The notes under the pieces: model-generated | What the model was told of the DNA's origin: nothing | Database searches by the model: none | What the model saw: the letters and a program-made list of their open reading frames with translations, nothing else | Shown: one piece after another, positions 51,515 to 60,218 of the stretch | How the letters are laid out: every line of letters starts with the position of its first letter | Numbering within the stretch: position 1 is the stretch's first letter | Translations under genes and position numbers: made by a program | Origin: Oceaniglobus trochenteri | GTDB taxonomy: Bacteria > Pseudomonadota > Alphaproteobacteria > Rhodobacterales > Rhodobacteraceae | DNA length: 64,000 bases | Reading direction: 5' to 3' | NCBI RefSeq assembly: GCF_020529025.1 | Contig: NZ_JACNMM010000006.1 | Span: 272,486-336,485, forward strand

Positions 51515-52810
51515 ATGGGTCTTAAGGTAGGAATCATCGGCGTCGGGGCATTTGCCCGGGAATTCATCCCGCTGTTCATGGCACATCCGCAGGTCGACGA
51601 AGTAGGCGTGACGGACGTGGTCCCCGAGCGCGTCACCCGCGCACAGAGCGATTTTGGCATCAGAACGGCCTACGGCAGCGAGGCTGAAATGCTGGCCGCT
51701 GACATTGACGCTGTGGCGATCTTCACTCAAAGGCACCTGCACGGGCCAAGTGCCATCCGTGCGCTGAAGGCTGGCAAGCACGTTTACTGCGCGGTGCCGG
51801 CCGCCGTCACCCTGGACGAACTGCACCAACTGACCGAACTGGTTGCGCAAACCGGGCTGACCTATGTGCTGGGCGAAACCAGCTATTATTATCCCTCGAC
51901 CATCTTCTGCCGCCGCAGGTTCCGCGCCGGCGACTTCGGCCGCTTCGTCTATGGTGAAGGGGCTTACTATCACGACATGGCACACGGGTTCTACGAAGCA
52001 TTCCAGCACAGCGGCGGCGCCGAGTGGAAGCGCGCGGCGGGCTTTCCCCCGATGCTTTACCCAACACATTCCACGTCCATGGTGCTGTCGGTCACCGGCG
52101 CGCGTGTCACCTCGGTTTCCTGTCTGGGGTATCTCGACCGGCACGAGGACGAAATCTTCCGCGTCGGCGCCAACGACTGGGACAACCCCTTCAGCAACCA
52201 GACTGCGCTTTGCAGAACCTCCGACGGCGGAATGCTGCGGGTCAACGAATTCCGGCGGACAGCCGGGCCGCGGGGGCCCCATGGAGGCGTGATCGGTTCG
52301 ATTTATGGAACCCAGGGCGTGCTGGAGCAGAACAGCCGCCATTCGATCTGGTGGGAGCACGAAGAAAGCGCCACGACCGAAGCCGAACTGCTGAAGCGGT
52401 TCACCTGCGACAAGGCATATATCCGCACCGAGGAATGGCTGGAAAGGCAACGCACGGGCGCACAGGAGGAGTTCTTTTCGGGAAAGGCACCGGAACATCC
52501 GACCGACGCGCTTCCGCCAAGTTTCACCGGCCTGCTGGACGGCCATATGGGCTCGCACCAGTTCCTGGTTCACGATTTCTGCCGCGCGGCAAGCGCGGGA
52601 AAACAGGCGCCCAACAACATATGGGATGCAGCGCGATACAACGCACCCGGCATCGTGGCCCGCGATTCAGCGCTGGCGGAAGGTGAGATGATGCCGGTGC
52701 CCGATTTCGGCGAAATGCCGAAGGGATTCTCGAAGGTTGCCGATATCGATGGGAGCGATGACGGCAGTGTGAAACAAGCCCATCAAATGGCACCCAAACA
52801 AGGTGCATGA
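51515..52810 (+). CDS. Gfo/Idh/MocA family oxidoreductase
   Basis: A 431-aa NAD(P)-dependent oxidoreductase. The Rossmann motif is MGLKVGIIGVGAFAREFIPL. The usual EKP appears as YCAVPAAV (Glu-Lys replaced), with the remainder of the domain order preserved and a longer C-terminal region than average. GGGGAGG precedes the ATG at 51515. Likely a sugar or polyol dehydrogenase acting on a compound imported by the transporter encoded next. The missing catalytic Lys, if real, would separate it from standard Gfo/Idh/MocA dehydrogenases. Confidence 0.85.
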   Translation: MGLKVGIIGVGAFAREFIPLFMAHPQVDEVGVTDVVPERVTRAQSDFGIRTAYGSEAEMLAADIDAVAIFTQRHLHGPSAIRALKAGKHVYCAVPAAVTLDELHQLTELVAQTGLTYVLGETSYYYPSTIFCRRRFRAGDFGRFVYGEGAYYHDMAHGFYEAFQHSGGAEWKRAAGFPPMLYPTHSTSMVLSVTGARVTSVSCLGYLDRHEDEIFRVGANDWDNPFSNQTALCRTSDGGMLRVNEFRRTAGPRGPHGGVIGSIYGTQGVLEQNSRHSIWWEHEESATTEAELLKRFTCDKAYIRTEEWLERQRTGAQEEFFSGKAPEHPTDALPPSFTGLLDGHMGSHQFLVHDFCRAASAGKQAPNNIWDAARYNAPGIVARDSALAEGEMMPVPDFGEMPKGFSKVADIDGSDDGSVKQAHQMAPKQGA

Positions 52811-52852
52811 CGACCCCGATCAAACAGTCATCGGGAAAAACGGGAGGATTAC

Positions 52853-54862
52853 ATGCGACATCTGCTTTTGAGCGCCGCATCGGCGCTTGCGATTTCGGTT
52901 CAGCCGACCGGAGCAACGGAAATATTGCCAGAAGCCGAGAGCCTTTCAGGTCTGAAGGCCGACCTGCTGAGCCGTGACGAAATCTATGTCTATCGTGCAC
53001 TGGAGACTTACCGCCAGGCCCCCTTCCTTGACGGCATGGTAGCCTCCGGCGCCCTGCCCCCCCTTGCCGACCGGCTGCCGGCCGAGCCTTTGGTCTTCCT
53101 TGAAGGCGCGATGTCCGACGGTACAGGCGAATACGGTGGCGTGTTCCGCCATGTCATCGGTGGACGGCCGGAAGGCTGGAACTGGGTCGCCGGACAATCC
53201 CAGGGTTGGGGCGGCATCAACATGGCCATTCAGGAATGCCTGGTCCGCCAAGGGCCGCGCTGGCAGATCAAGGCCGAAGACCAGGAAGGGCCATTGCCCA
53301 ACCTCGCACGATCCTGGGAATGGAATGACGTCAGGACGGTCCTGACCATGTCGCTTCTTCAAGGTGTGCGCTGGTCAGACGGCGATCCGTTCGACGCCGA
53401 GGATGTGCGCTTCTGGTGGGAAGACAACGTCGAGGATCCGAACGTATCGTCGCGTATGCCAGCAGGCAGTTTCGGTTCGGGCACCAAACTGCGCGTCGTC
53501 GACGATCACACTGTCGAATTCTCGTTCGATGCCCCGCAGGGGCCGACCCTGATGGAGAGCCTTGCCTTCCCCCTGGGCTGCCCAGGTCCTTCGCATATCC
53601 TGAAGGACAAGCATCCGCGCTACAACGACAAGGCCGATTACGACAGCTACCGCGAGGCGCAGCCGGCAGAAAAGCTCGTCGATGTACCGGTGCTCGGTGC
53701 CTGGGGCCCGGCACAGTACCGGCCCGACGAACTGGTGGTTTTGCGGCGCAACCCCTATTACTGGAAGGTGGACGAGGCAGGCAATCAGCTGCCCTATTTC
53801 AACGAGGTCCATTTCAAGCTGGCCAGTTGGGACGACCGCACGACCCAGACCATTTCTGGTTCGGCCGACTTTTCGAACCTTCAGAACCCCGCCAACTATG
53901 TCGAGGTCCTGAAGCAGGCGCAAAGGCCCGATGCTCCGGTGACGGTCCAGTTCGGCCCGCGGGTCCTAAGCTGGCGGCTTGACCTCAACCTGTCCCGCAA
54001 GGGCGATCTTTCGCCGGTCGACGCCGAAATGCGCGACTTCTTTCGGAAACTGGAATTCCGCCTGGCACTGAGTCATGCGCTCAATCGTCCTGCCATCGGC
54101 AACGCGGTGGCGCGCGGTCCATTTGCCCATCCCTTCAGCGGAGGGTTCGCCATCGGATCGCCCTACTTCGACCGGGACAGCACGGTGTTTCATCCCTTCG
54201 ACCAGGACAAGGCCAGGGCGTTGCTCGACGGTCTCGGACTTGCCGATACGGATGGCGACGGATACCGCAACCTTCCCGGCACGGGCGACAACCTGATCAT
54301 CGATGTCATCTATCTGCCCGACCGTCCCGAGGACAGGAAACAGCTTGATGCCGTGGTCGCGCAGCTTGCCGAGGTCGGTATCAGGCTTCTGGTGCGGGGA
54401 ACCGACTCCACGAACCTGAACACCATGCGGCAAAGTGGCAATTTCACCGCCGCGTTCGAGCGTGTCCCCATGGTGATCCCCACCCGCGACACCTGCGCCA
54501 GCCTGCCGGTCGGGCCGAATTGCCCTTCCTATCACCAGACCGACCCCGACCAATCCGACAGGCTTGACTTCGAAGGCGAACTGGCAACCGCCTACGGTGC
54601 CTTCGTCGCTGCGCCCGATGCCGGGGAACGCGCAGAAATCGCCAAACAGATCCAGCGGCTGATTACCGAGAACGTCTATACCATCGGCACGGTGCAGTTC
54701 CCCGGCGCGCTTCTTGTCAACAAGCGTATCAGGAATGCACATCCCGACACCCCGGTGTTCATGTTCGAATGGGCGGAAGACAGTGTGATCCGCGAAAGGC
54801 TCTGGACGCCCGAGGACGAGCAGATCGGCGAACTGCTGCCAGAGACCATCACGGGGGGCTGA
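52853..54862 (+). CDS. ABC transporter substrate-binding protein, Opp/Dpp family (SBP_bac_5)
   Basis: A 669-aa periplasmic protein, longer than typical DppA (about 530). Signal peptide MRHLLLSAASALAISVQPTG with cleavage near GATE. The extra N-terminal ~90 residues precede the GGVFRHVIGG domain start. The family motif VRWSDGDPFDAEDVRFWWED is clear, as is PYYWKVDEAGNQLPYFNEV. Larger family 5 binding proteins often bind oligosaccharides rather than peptides; with Gfo/Idh/MocA alongside, a glycoside is likely. First of four transporter genes. Confidence 0.92.
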   Translation: MRHLLLSAASALAISVQPTGATEILPEAESLSGLKADLLSRDEIYVYRALETYRQAPFLDGMVASGALPPLADRLPAEPLVFLEGAMSDGTGEYGGVFRHVIGGRPEGWNWVAGQSQGWGGINMAIQECLVRQGPRWQIKAEDQEGPLPNLARSWEWNDVRTVLTMSLLQGVRWSDGDPFDAEDVRFWWEDNVEDPNVSSRMPAGSFGSGTKLRVVDDHTVEFSFDAPQGPTLMESLAFPLGCPGPSHILKDKHPRYNDKADYDSYREAQPAEKLVDVPVLGAWGPAQYRPDELVVLRRNPYYWKVDEAGNQLPYFNEVHFKLASWDDRTTQTISGSADFSNLQNPANYVEVLKQAQRPDAPVTVQFGPRVLSWRLDLNLSRKGDLSPVDAEMRDFFRKLEFRLALSHALNRPAIGNAVARGPFAHPFSGGFAIGSPYFDRDSTVFHPFDQDKARALLDGLGLADTDGDGYRNLPGTGDNLIIDVIYLPDRPEDRKQLDAVVAQLAEVGIRLLVRGTDSTNLNTMRQSGNFTAAFERVPMVIPTRDTCASLPVGPNCPSYHQTDPDQSDRLDFEGELATAYGAFVAAPDAGERAEIAKQIQRLITENVYTIGTVQFPGALLVNKRIRNAHPDTPVFMFEWAEDSVIRERLWTPEDEQIGELLPETITGG

Positions 54863-54896
54863 GCCCCCCCTTTTCCCTGATCCCCCAGGAGGACGA

Positions 54897-55922
54897 ATGG
54901 CTTTCCTGCATTTCTTGGCAAAGAGGCTGATCGCCACGATCCCGCTGTTATTCGGGGTGTCGCTGGTGTCGTTTGCGCTGATCTACGCCGTGCCTGGCGA
55001 TTATGTGGACCGGTGGATGTCCGAGACCATGGGCATGACCGGCCAAAGCGCCGATGACCTGCGGCCTCAGGCCGAAGCCATGCGCGAACGTCTCGGTCTC
55101 GACAAGGGTTTTGTCGGGCAATACACCGACTGGCTGGGCGGGATCGTCCTGCGCGGAGACTTCGCAATGTCGTTTGCGCAATCCCGCCCGGTCACGGATG
55201 TCATAGGGCAGCGCCTGCCCAGGACGATCGGCCTTGCGCTCATCACACTGATCGTGGGGCAGGCCCTTGGCACCCTGCTGGGTATCTACGCCGCGACGCA
55301 TCAGTACCGGCTGGGCGACAACCTTGCAACGCTGGTGGCCTTCGTCGGGATCGTCATTCCCAAATTCGTGATGGCGCTGGTCCTGCTCTACCTTCTCGCT
55401 TTTGTGTGGCATTCACCCTACATCGGCGCATTCAACTCTCCACGCTATCTGTTGCAGGACGGTTTCTCATTCGCAAAGCTGTGGGATCTTTTCCTGCATG
55501 TCTGGCCCATCCTTCTCATCTCGATCTGGGCGGGACAGGCCTATACCACCCGCATGATGCGCGGAAACCTACTTGATGTCATGAACATGCAATACATCGA
55601 ATCCGCGCGGGCGAAGGGGCTGTCGCGCCGCAAGATCGTCTTTCGCCACGCGGTTCCGAATGCGCTGCACCCACTCATAATGAACATGGGCACGCGGTTC
55701 GATTACATGATCAAGGGCGAGATCGAGATTGCGATCGTGCTGGGGATTCCCACCCTCGGCCCCCTGATCCTGAGCGCGGTCGCGGAACGCGACATGTATG
55801 TGGTCGCTGCGATCTTCATGATGGTTGCGGTGTTTCTTATCCTGGGGAATGTTCTGGCCGACCTTGCGCTGGCTCTCCTCGACCCGCGCGTCCGCCGCGC
55901 GACATTCGGAGGACAGACATGA
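54897..55922 (+). CDS. ABC transporter permease, Opp/DppB type
   Basis: A 341-aa membrane protein with the typical start LIATIPLLFGVSLVSFALIY and the inner-membrane EAA-type segment YIESARAKGLSRRKIVFRHA. It follows the binding protein by 34 bases with CAGGAGGA before its ATG and overlaps the next permease by 4 bases. Forms half of the channel. Confidence 0.93.
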   Translation: MAFLHFLAKRLIATIPLLFGVSLVSFALIYAVPGDYVDRWMSETMGMTGQSADDLRPQAEAMRERLGLDKGFVGQYTDWLGGIVLRGDFAMSFAQSRPVTDVIGQRLPRTIGLALITLIVGQALGTLLGIYAATHQYRLGDNLATLVAFVGIVIPKFVMALVLLYLLAFVWHSPYIGAFNSPRYLLQDGFSFAKLWDLFLHVWPILLISIWAGQAYTTRMMRGNLLDVMNMQYIESARAKGLSRRKIVFRHAVPNALHPLIMNMGTRFDYMIKGEIEIAIVLGIPTLGPLILSAVAERDMYVVAAIFMMVAVFLILGNVLADLALALLDPRVRRATFGGQT

Positions 55923-57052
55923 AACCTATCAGCGGAAATGCCGACCAGGCCACCGGCACGCAGGATCTGCCCGAGAGGGAAAGCCTGGGCTACTGGGCCT
56001 TGGTGTGGCGTCGGCTGCGCAGGAATGCCTATGGCATGGTTGGCATGATCATCTGCGCCTTCGTCGTTCTTCTTGCGGTCTTCGCCGGATTCATCGCGCC
56101 CTACAGCCCCGAGAACTCGGACCCCGATGCGATCTACACGCCGCCCCAGGTCATCCGGGTTCTGGATGAGAACGGAAGCCTGACGGCGCCCCATGTCCTG
56201 CCGTTCACCGAGGAATTCGACAAGCAGACCTACGAACTCATCTTCGCGCCGGACAGGTCGCGCCCTCTGAAGATCAGGTTCTTCGTTGAGGGCGACCCCT
56301 GGACGCTGGCCGGACTGACGTTCGACACGCATCTGATCGGTACCGAGTCGGGCGAGCACGTGCATTTCCTTGGCACCGACAGCCTGGGGCGCGATGTGCT
56401 TTCACGTCTCATTCACGGAACTCGCACGACCCTGATGATGGGCGTTCTGGTCATGCTGGCCTCTTGTGTGATCGGCACCTCGATCGGCATCGCTTCGGGC
56501 TATTTCGGCGGGATGTTCGATCTTGTCGTCCAGCGGCTTGTGGAATTCGTCAAGTCCTTTCCCGATCTGCCCCTGTATCTTGCCCTTGTCGCCGTGATGC
56601 CGCGCAGGGCGGAACCCATCGCGGTATTCCTCATGTTCGCGGTGATACTCGTGCTGCTCAGGTGGGCAGACCTCTCGCGAGAAATCCGGGGCAAGGTCAT
56701 CTCCATCCGCGCAACCGAATACGTCGATGCAGCGATTGCCGTCGGGGCCGGAGACCGGCGCATCATCTTTCGCCACATTCTTCCCAACACGTCGTCCCAT
56801 GTGATCGTCTGGGCAACTTACCAGCTTCCCGAAGTCATCCTTCTAGAATCCTTCCTGTCGTTTCTGGGGTTGGGCGTCCAGGCGCCCATGGTGTCCTGGG
56901 GCACCATGCTCAACCAGGTGCGCGATTTCCAATCCCTGAACGCGGCGCCGTGGATGCTTGCGCCCGTTGCAATGATCATTCTTTCGGTGCTTGCCTTCAA
57001 CGCCTTTGGCGACGGGCTGCGCGATGCAATGGACCCATATTCCAATGACTGA
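55919..57052 (+). CDS. ABC transporter permease, Opp/DppC type
   Basis: A 377-aa permease. After the first membrane segment (AYGMVGMIICAFVVLLAVFA) comes an enlarged periplasmic loop of about 90 residues (from SPENSDPDAIYTPPQ to GTDSLGRDVLSRLIHGTRTT). The EAA loop is ATEYVDAAIAVGAGDRRIIF. The large loop is a feature of DppC/OppC relatives that serve long binding proteins, such as the 669-aa one here. Confidence 0.92.
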   Translation: MKPISGNADQATGTQDLPERESLGYWALVWRRLRRNAYGMVGMIICAFVVLLAVFAGFIAPYSPENSDPDAIYTPPQVIRVLDENGSLTAPHVLPFTEEFDKQTYELIFAPDRSRPLKIRFFVEGDPWTLAGLTFDTHLIGTESGEHVHFLGTDSLGRDVLSRLIHGTRTTLMMGVLVMLASCVIGTSIGIASGYFGGMFDLVVQRLVEFVKSFPDLPLYLALVAVMPRRAEPIAVFLMFAVILVLLRWADLSREIRGKVISIRATEYVDAAIAVGAGDRRIIFRHILPNTSSHVIVWATYQLPEVILLESFLSFLGLGVQAPMVSWGTMLNQVRDFQSLNAAPWMLAPVAMIILSVLAFNAFGDGLRDAMDPYSND

Positions 57053-58673
57053 AACCGCTCCCGCCCCTTTGCTTGCCCTGTCCAACCTCTCTGTCACCTT
57101 CCGCACGGTGACCGGCAGCGTCGAGGCCGTCCGCGATCTGAGCTTTTCACTGGCAAAAGGCGAAACCCTTGCCATCGTGGGCGAATCCGGCTCAGGGAAA
57201 TCGGTAACGGCCCGCGCGATCATGGGAATGCTGGCCCCCAATGCCCGCATGAGCGACGAAAGCAGCGTGCAGTTCAAGGAAAGCGAGCTGACCCGCTACA
57301 GCGATGAAGAGATGCAGAAGCTGCGCGGCAACAGCATCTCAATGATTTTCCAGGAGCCTCTGACAAGCCTCAATCCCGTCTATCGGATCGGCGAGCAACT
57401 GGGCGAAATCATCGCAACCCACCGCGACCTGTCCAAGGCTGCGATCAAGGCCCGGGTCATCGAGTTGTTGCGCGAGGTGCATCTGCCAGACCCCGAGGCA
57501 AGATTCGCCCAGTATCCACATGAAATGTCCGGCGGGCAGAGACAGCGTGTCATGATCGCCATGGCCCTGGCGAACGAACCTGACCTTCTCATCGCGGATG
57601 AACCGACAACCGCGCTGGACGTGACGGTGCAGGCAGAAATCCTTGGTCTTCTGAAATCGCTTCAGAAACGGCACGGCATGGCCATGCTGCTGATCACCCA
57701 CGATCTGAACGTCGTCCGCAAAATGAGCGAGCGCGTTGTCGTCATGCGCCACGGGCAGTTGGTGGAACAGGGCGACACCGCCGCGATCTTCGCCAATCCG
57801 CAAATGAGCTATACCCGTCACCTCATTGACAGCGAACCCAGCGGAGAACCGGACCCGATTGCCGGCGATGGTGAAGCCGTCCTCCAGTGCCACGACCTGA
57901 ACGTCCTGTACCGGATACGCCATGGCGGTCTGTTCGCCCGGCGGCATCTGGACATCGAGGCGGTCAAGGATGTCACCCTGCGCCTGTCCCATGGCGAGAC
58001 GCTGGGCATTGTCGGCGAATCCGGGTCGGGGAAAACGACGCTGGGAATGAACCTTGTCCGCCTGAGAACCCCGACGTCCGGCAGGATCGAGTTTCAGGGA
58101 ACCCCGATCGAGCGGTTGACCCGGTCACAGATGAAACCCCTGCGCCCCCGCATGCAGGTGGTGTTCCAGGATCCCTTCTCGTCACTGAACCCCCGGATGA
58201 TCGTGCGGCAGATCATCGAGGAAGGCCTTATCGTGAACGGTATCGGCCGGACGACTGCGGAGCGGCTTGAGCGGGTCAAGGCCGCGCTTGCGGATGTGAA
58301 GATGCCGCTCTCGGCGCTCGACAGGTTTCCGCACGAATTTTCCGGCGGGCAGAGGCAACGTCTGGCCATCGCGCGCGCCATTGCGCTCGCCCCCGATTTC
58401 ATCCTGCTGGATGAGCCGACTTCAGCGCTCGATTTGTCGATTCAGGCCCAGATCATCGAACTGCTGAGGGATCTTCGCCGCAAGCATAACCTGTCCTACC
58501 TGTTCATCAGTCACGACCTGAAGGTCGTGCGGGCGCTGTGCCACAATGTGATGGTGATGCAGAACGGCCGCGTCGTCGAAGCGGGGCCGACGGCGCAGGT
58601 GCTGGAACGCCCGAAGACCGAGTACACGAAACGACTTGTCGACGCCGCCTTCCGGATCGTGTCGCCCGCCTGA
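57045..58673 (+). CDS. ABC transporter, two fused Opp/Dpp-type ATPase domains
   Basis: A 542-aa protein with two ATPase domains in one chain. Domain 1: Walker A VGESGSGKSVTAR, signature MSGGQRQRVMIAMA, Walker B LLIADEPTTALD. Domain 2 (from about residue 280): VGESGSGKTTLG, FSGGQRQRLAIARA, ILLDEPTSALD. These correspond to separate DppD and DppF in most systems. The ATG at 57045 is chosen, 8 bases inside the upstream permease. Gene order SBP, B, C, DF completes the importer. Confidence 0.93.
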   Translation: MTETAPAPLLALSNLSVTFRTVTGSVEAVRDLSFSLAKGETLAIVGESGSGKSVTARAIMGMLAPNARMSDESSVQFKESELTRYSDEEMQKLRGNSISMIFQEPLTSLNPVYRIGEQLGEIIATHRDLSKAAIKARVIELLREVHLPDPEARFAQYPHEMSGGQRQRVMIAMALANEPDLLIADEPTTALDVTVQAEILGLLKSLQKRHGMAMLLITHDLNVVRKMSERVVVMRHGQLVEQGDTAAIFANPQMSYTRHLIDSEPSGEPDPIAGDGEAVLQCHDLNVLYRIRHGGLFARRHLDIEAVKDVTLRLSHGETLGIVGESGSGKTTLGMNLVRLRTPTSGRIEFQGTPIERLTRSQMKPLRPRMQVVFQDPFSSLNPRMIVRQIIEEGLIVNGIGRTTAERLERVKAALADVKMPLSALDRFPHEFSGGQRQRLAIARAIALAPDFILLDEPTSALDLSIQAQIIELLRDLRRKHNLSYLFISHDLKVVRALCHNVMVMQNGRVVEAGPTAQVLERPKTEYTKRLVDAAFRIVSPA

Positions 58674-58930
58674 CAATCGGGAACAGCAACTCAGGAGCCC
58701 CCGGCAGCCTGAGCATCGTCCCGATGTCAAGGGCCCCATGGGCACCGGCAAGGCGCAGGGTGGCACCAACGTGATCGTCGCCGCAATCACCGGCGTGGCC
58801 ATGCTCCGGGGGGTTGGGGTCGCCATGGCCCAAGGAACGTCTCGTATCCCGGGGGCGCGCCGGTTGCATTGGGCGGGCAGCGGCCCGCCGCACTGGCCTG
58901 CGAGAGTGGTGGTCGTCGGTCGACCGAACC

Positions 58931-59884
58931 CTATGCCATGCGCAATGCGGATTGCCGGGCAGCCGGGCGGGGGCTTATGCGTTCTTGTGCGCGGCCAAAG
59001 GATTTTCTGACGCGCTGCGTGCGAATGCCGTGGGGAACGATCGGATTCCCCACCTGCACCTCTACGGGGATATGGGGGCCAAATGCCGATCTCGCCGTCA
59101 AGGCCCCGAGGGCGCCGCGCAGGTCGGCCTGCAGCAGGCAACCAACCGGCAGGTCCAGGCCGCGCGTGATGCACATGAATGTGCCCTCGCCCGTATAGGC
59201 CATCAACAGCCGAGAGGTTGAGACCACTCCGGCCAATGCCCCCACCACACCGGCCAGCACATCCACGAATGCACGGCTGTTGCTGCGATGATAGATCTGG
59301 TCGATATCTTCGATCCGCATTGCAAAGATGCGGCAGACCTCGATCTCGCTGGCCGGAAGCTGGGTCAGGTAATTGCCAAGAGAGAATGGCAGGATCAACC
59401 GGTCGACACCGCTGATCCGAAAACTCTGGGACAGGTCGAAGGGGTGTCGTCCGGCAGGATCTCCAGCCCCGAGAAGGGCCGGATCCACGGTCAGGTTCGC
59501 GTCGCTCTTTGACAGGAAGCGCTCGGCCACATGCACCCGGCTGGTGAAAGCCTTCATGTCGAAACGCTTGATTATATAGTCGTTTGCCCCGGCCGCGAAG
59601 GCGCGTTCGATCGAGGGGCCGTCGGCGCGGGCGGTCAGCATGATGATCGGTGTATCCCGGTAACGCGGCATTTGCCTGATGCGCGCGCAAAGCTCGATCC
59701 CGTCCATGCCCGGCATTTCGATATCAAGGATGAGACAATCGAAGGCGGCAGACGGATCGTCGAGAATGGCAAGGGCCGCCGAGGCTGAATCTGCAAGCTG
59801 AATGGGGGGGTAGCCGGAGGTTCTGAAAAGACTGGGCAGCAGCGCCCGAACAAACTCGTTGTCGTCAACGGCCAGAATTCTCAT
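58931..59884 (-). CDS. response regulator with degenerate GGDEF-like output domain
   Basis: A 317-aa protein. The receiver domain (1-~120) is intact: acidic D6-D7 (LAVDDNEF), phospho-acceptor Asp in LILDIEMPG, Thr in MLTARAD and Lys in YIIKRFD. The second half (from ~165) looks like a degenerate diguanylate cyclase domain: FAMRIEDIDQIYHRSNSRAF aligns with the KIDxFKxxND region and YTGEGTFMCI sits where GGDEF would be. Lacking GGDEF it is unlikely to make c-di-GMP; it may bind GTP or c-di-GMP or act by protein contact. No histidine kinase is nearby. Confidence 0.82.
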   Translation of the reverse strand: MRILAVDDNEFVRALLPSLFRTSGYPPIQLADSASAALAILDDPSAAFDCLILDIEMPGMDGIELCARIRQMPRYRDTPIIMLTARADGPSIERAFAAGANDYIIKRFDMKAFTSRVHVAERFLSKSDANLTVDPALLGAGDPAGRHPFDLSQSFRISGVDRLILPFSLGNYLTQLPASEIEVCRIFAMRIEDIDQIYHRSNSRAFVDVLAGVVGALAGVVSTSRLLMAYTGEGTFMCITRGLDLPVGCLLQADLRGALGALTARSAFGPHIPVEVQVGNPIVPHGIRTQRVRKSFGRAQERISPRPAARQSALRMA

Positions 59885-60218
59885 CGTTCCCTCCTCGGTC
59901 CGGCAATTCGCTTCTTATGCGGAAGGCACCTGGAAAAATGGCGCGCCCGCGTGGCTTGCGCCTCACCCCCGAATGGCCATCGGCCTTCCCCGTTGCGGTT
60001 GCCGCATGTTGCTCGGGCCTTGTTTCGCGGACAAAGCGGCGCCGGCGATCCGCTCTTTTCCGGTCTGGGGAGCAACGTGAAAATTCGGCACTGACCTTAC
60101 GATCTTGGCATAAATTGCCGCCGGTTCAGTCAGTGCCGAGAGGCAGGGAAGTATCCAGGTGAGGGGTGTCTGACCCGCATATGCTGCGGATCAGACCTTC
60201 GTTTCGTGAGCAGAAGAA
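59885..60218. other. 334-base intergenic region, response regulator promoter and 3' end of the repeat-protein gene
   Basis: No coding sequence is supported. It contains the response regulator's upstream region and one strong hairpin (60168-60196). Nothing else was recognised. Confidence 0.5.
60168..60196 (-). terminator. hairpin downstream of the repeat-protein gene
   Basis: GTCTGATCCGCA pairs with TGCGGGTCAGAC (12 bp, one U-G pair) around 5 bases, 22 bases after the stop codon. No T-run follows, so termination strength is uncertain. It is the only hairpin here positioned to end this transcript. Confidence 0.5.

Noticed and set aside
58674..58930. Possible small gene between the fused ATPase and the response regulator
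   Set aside because: Open frames exist on both strands but none has a ribosome site, known motif or sensible composition.
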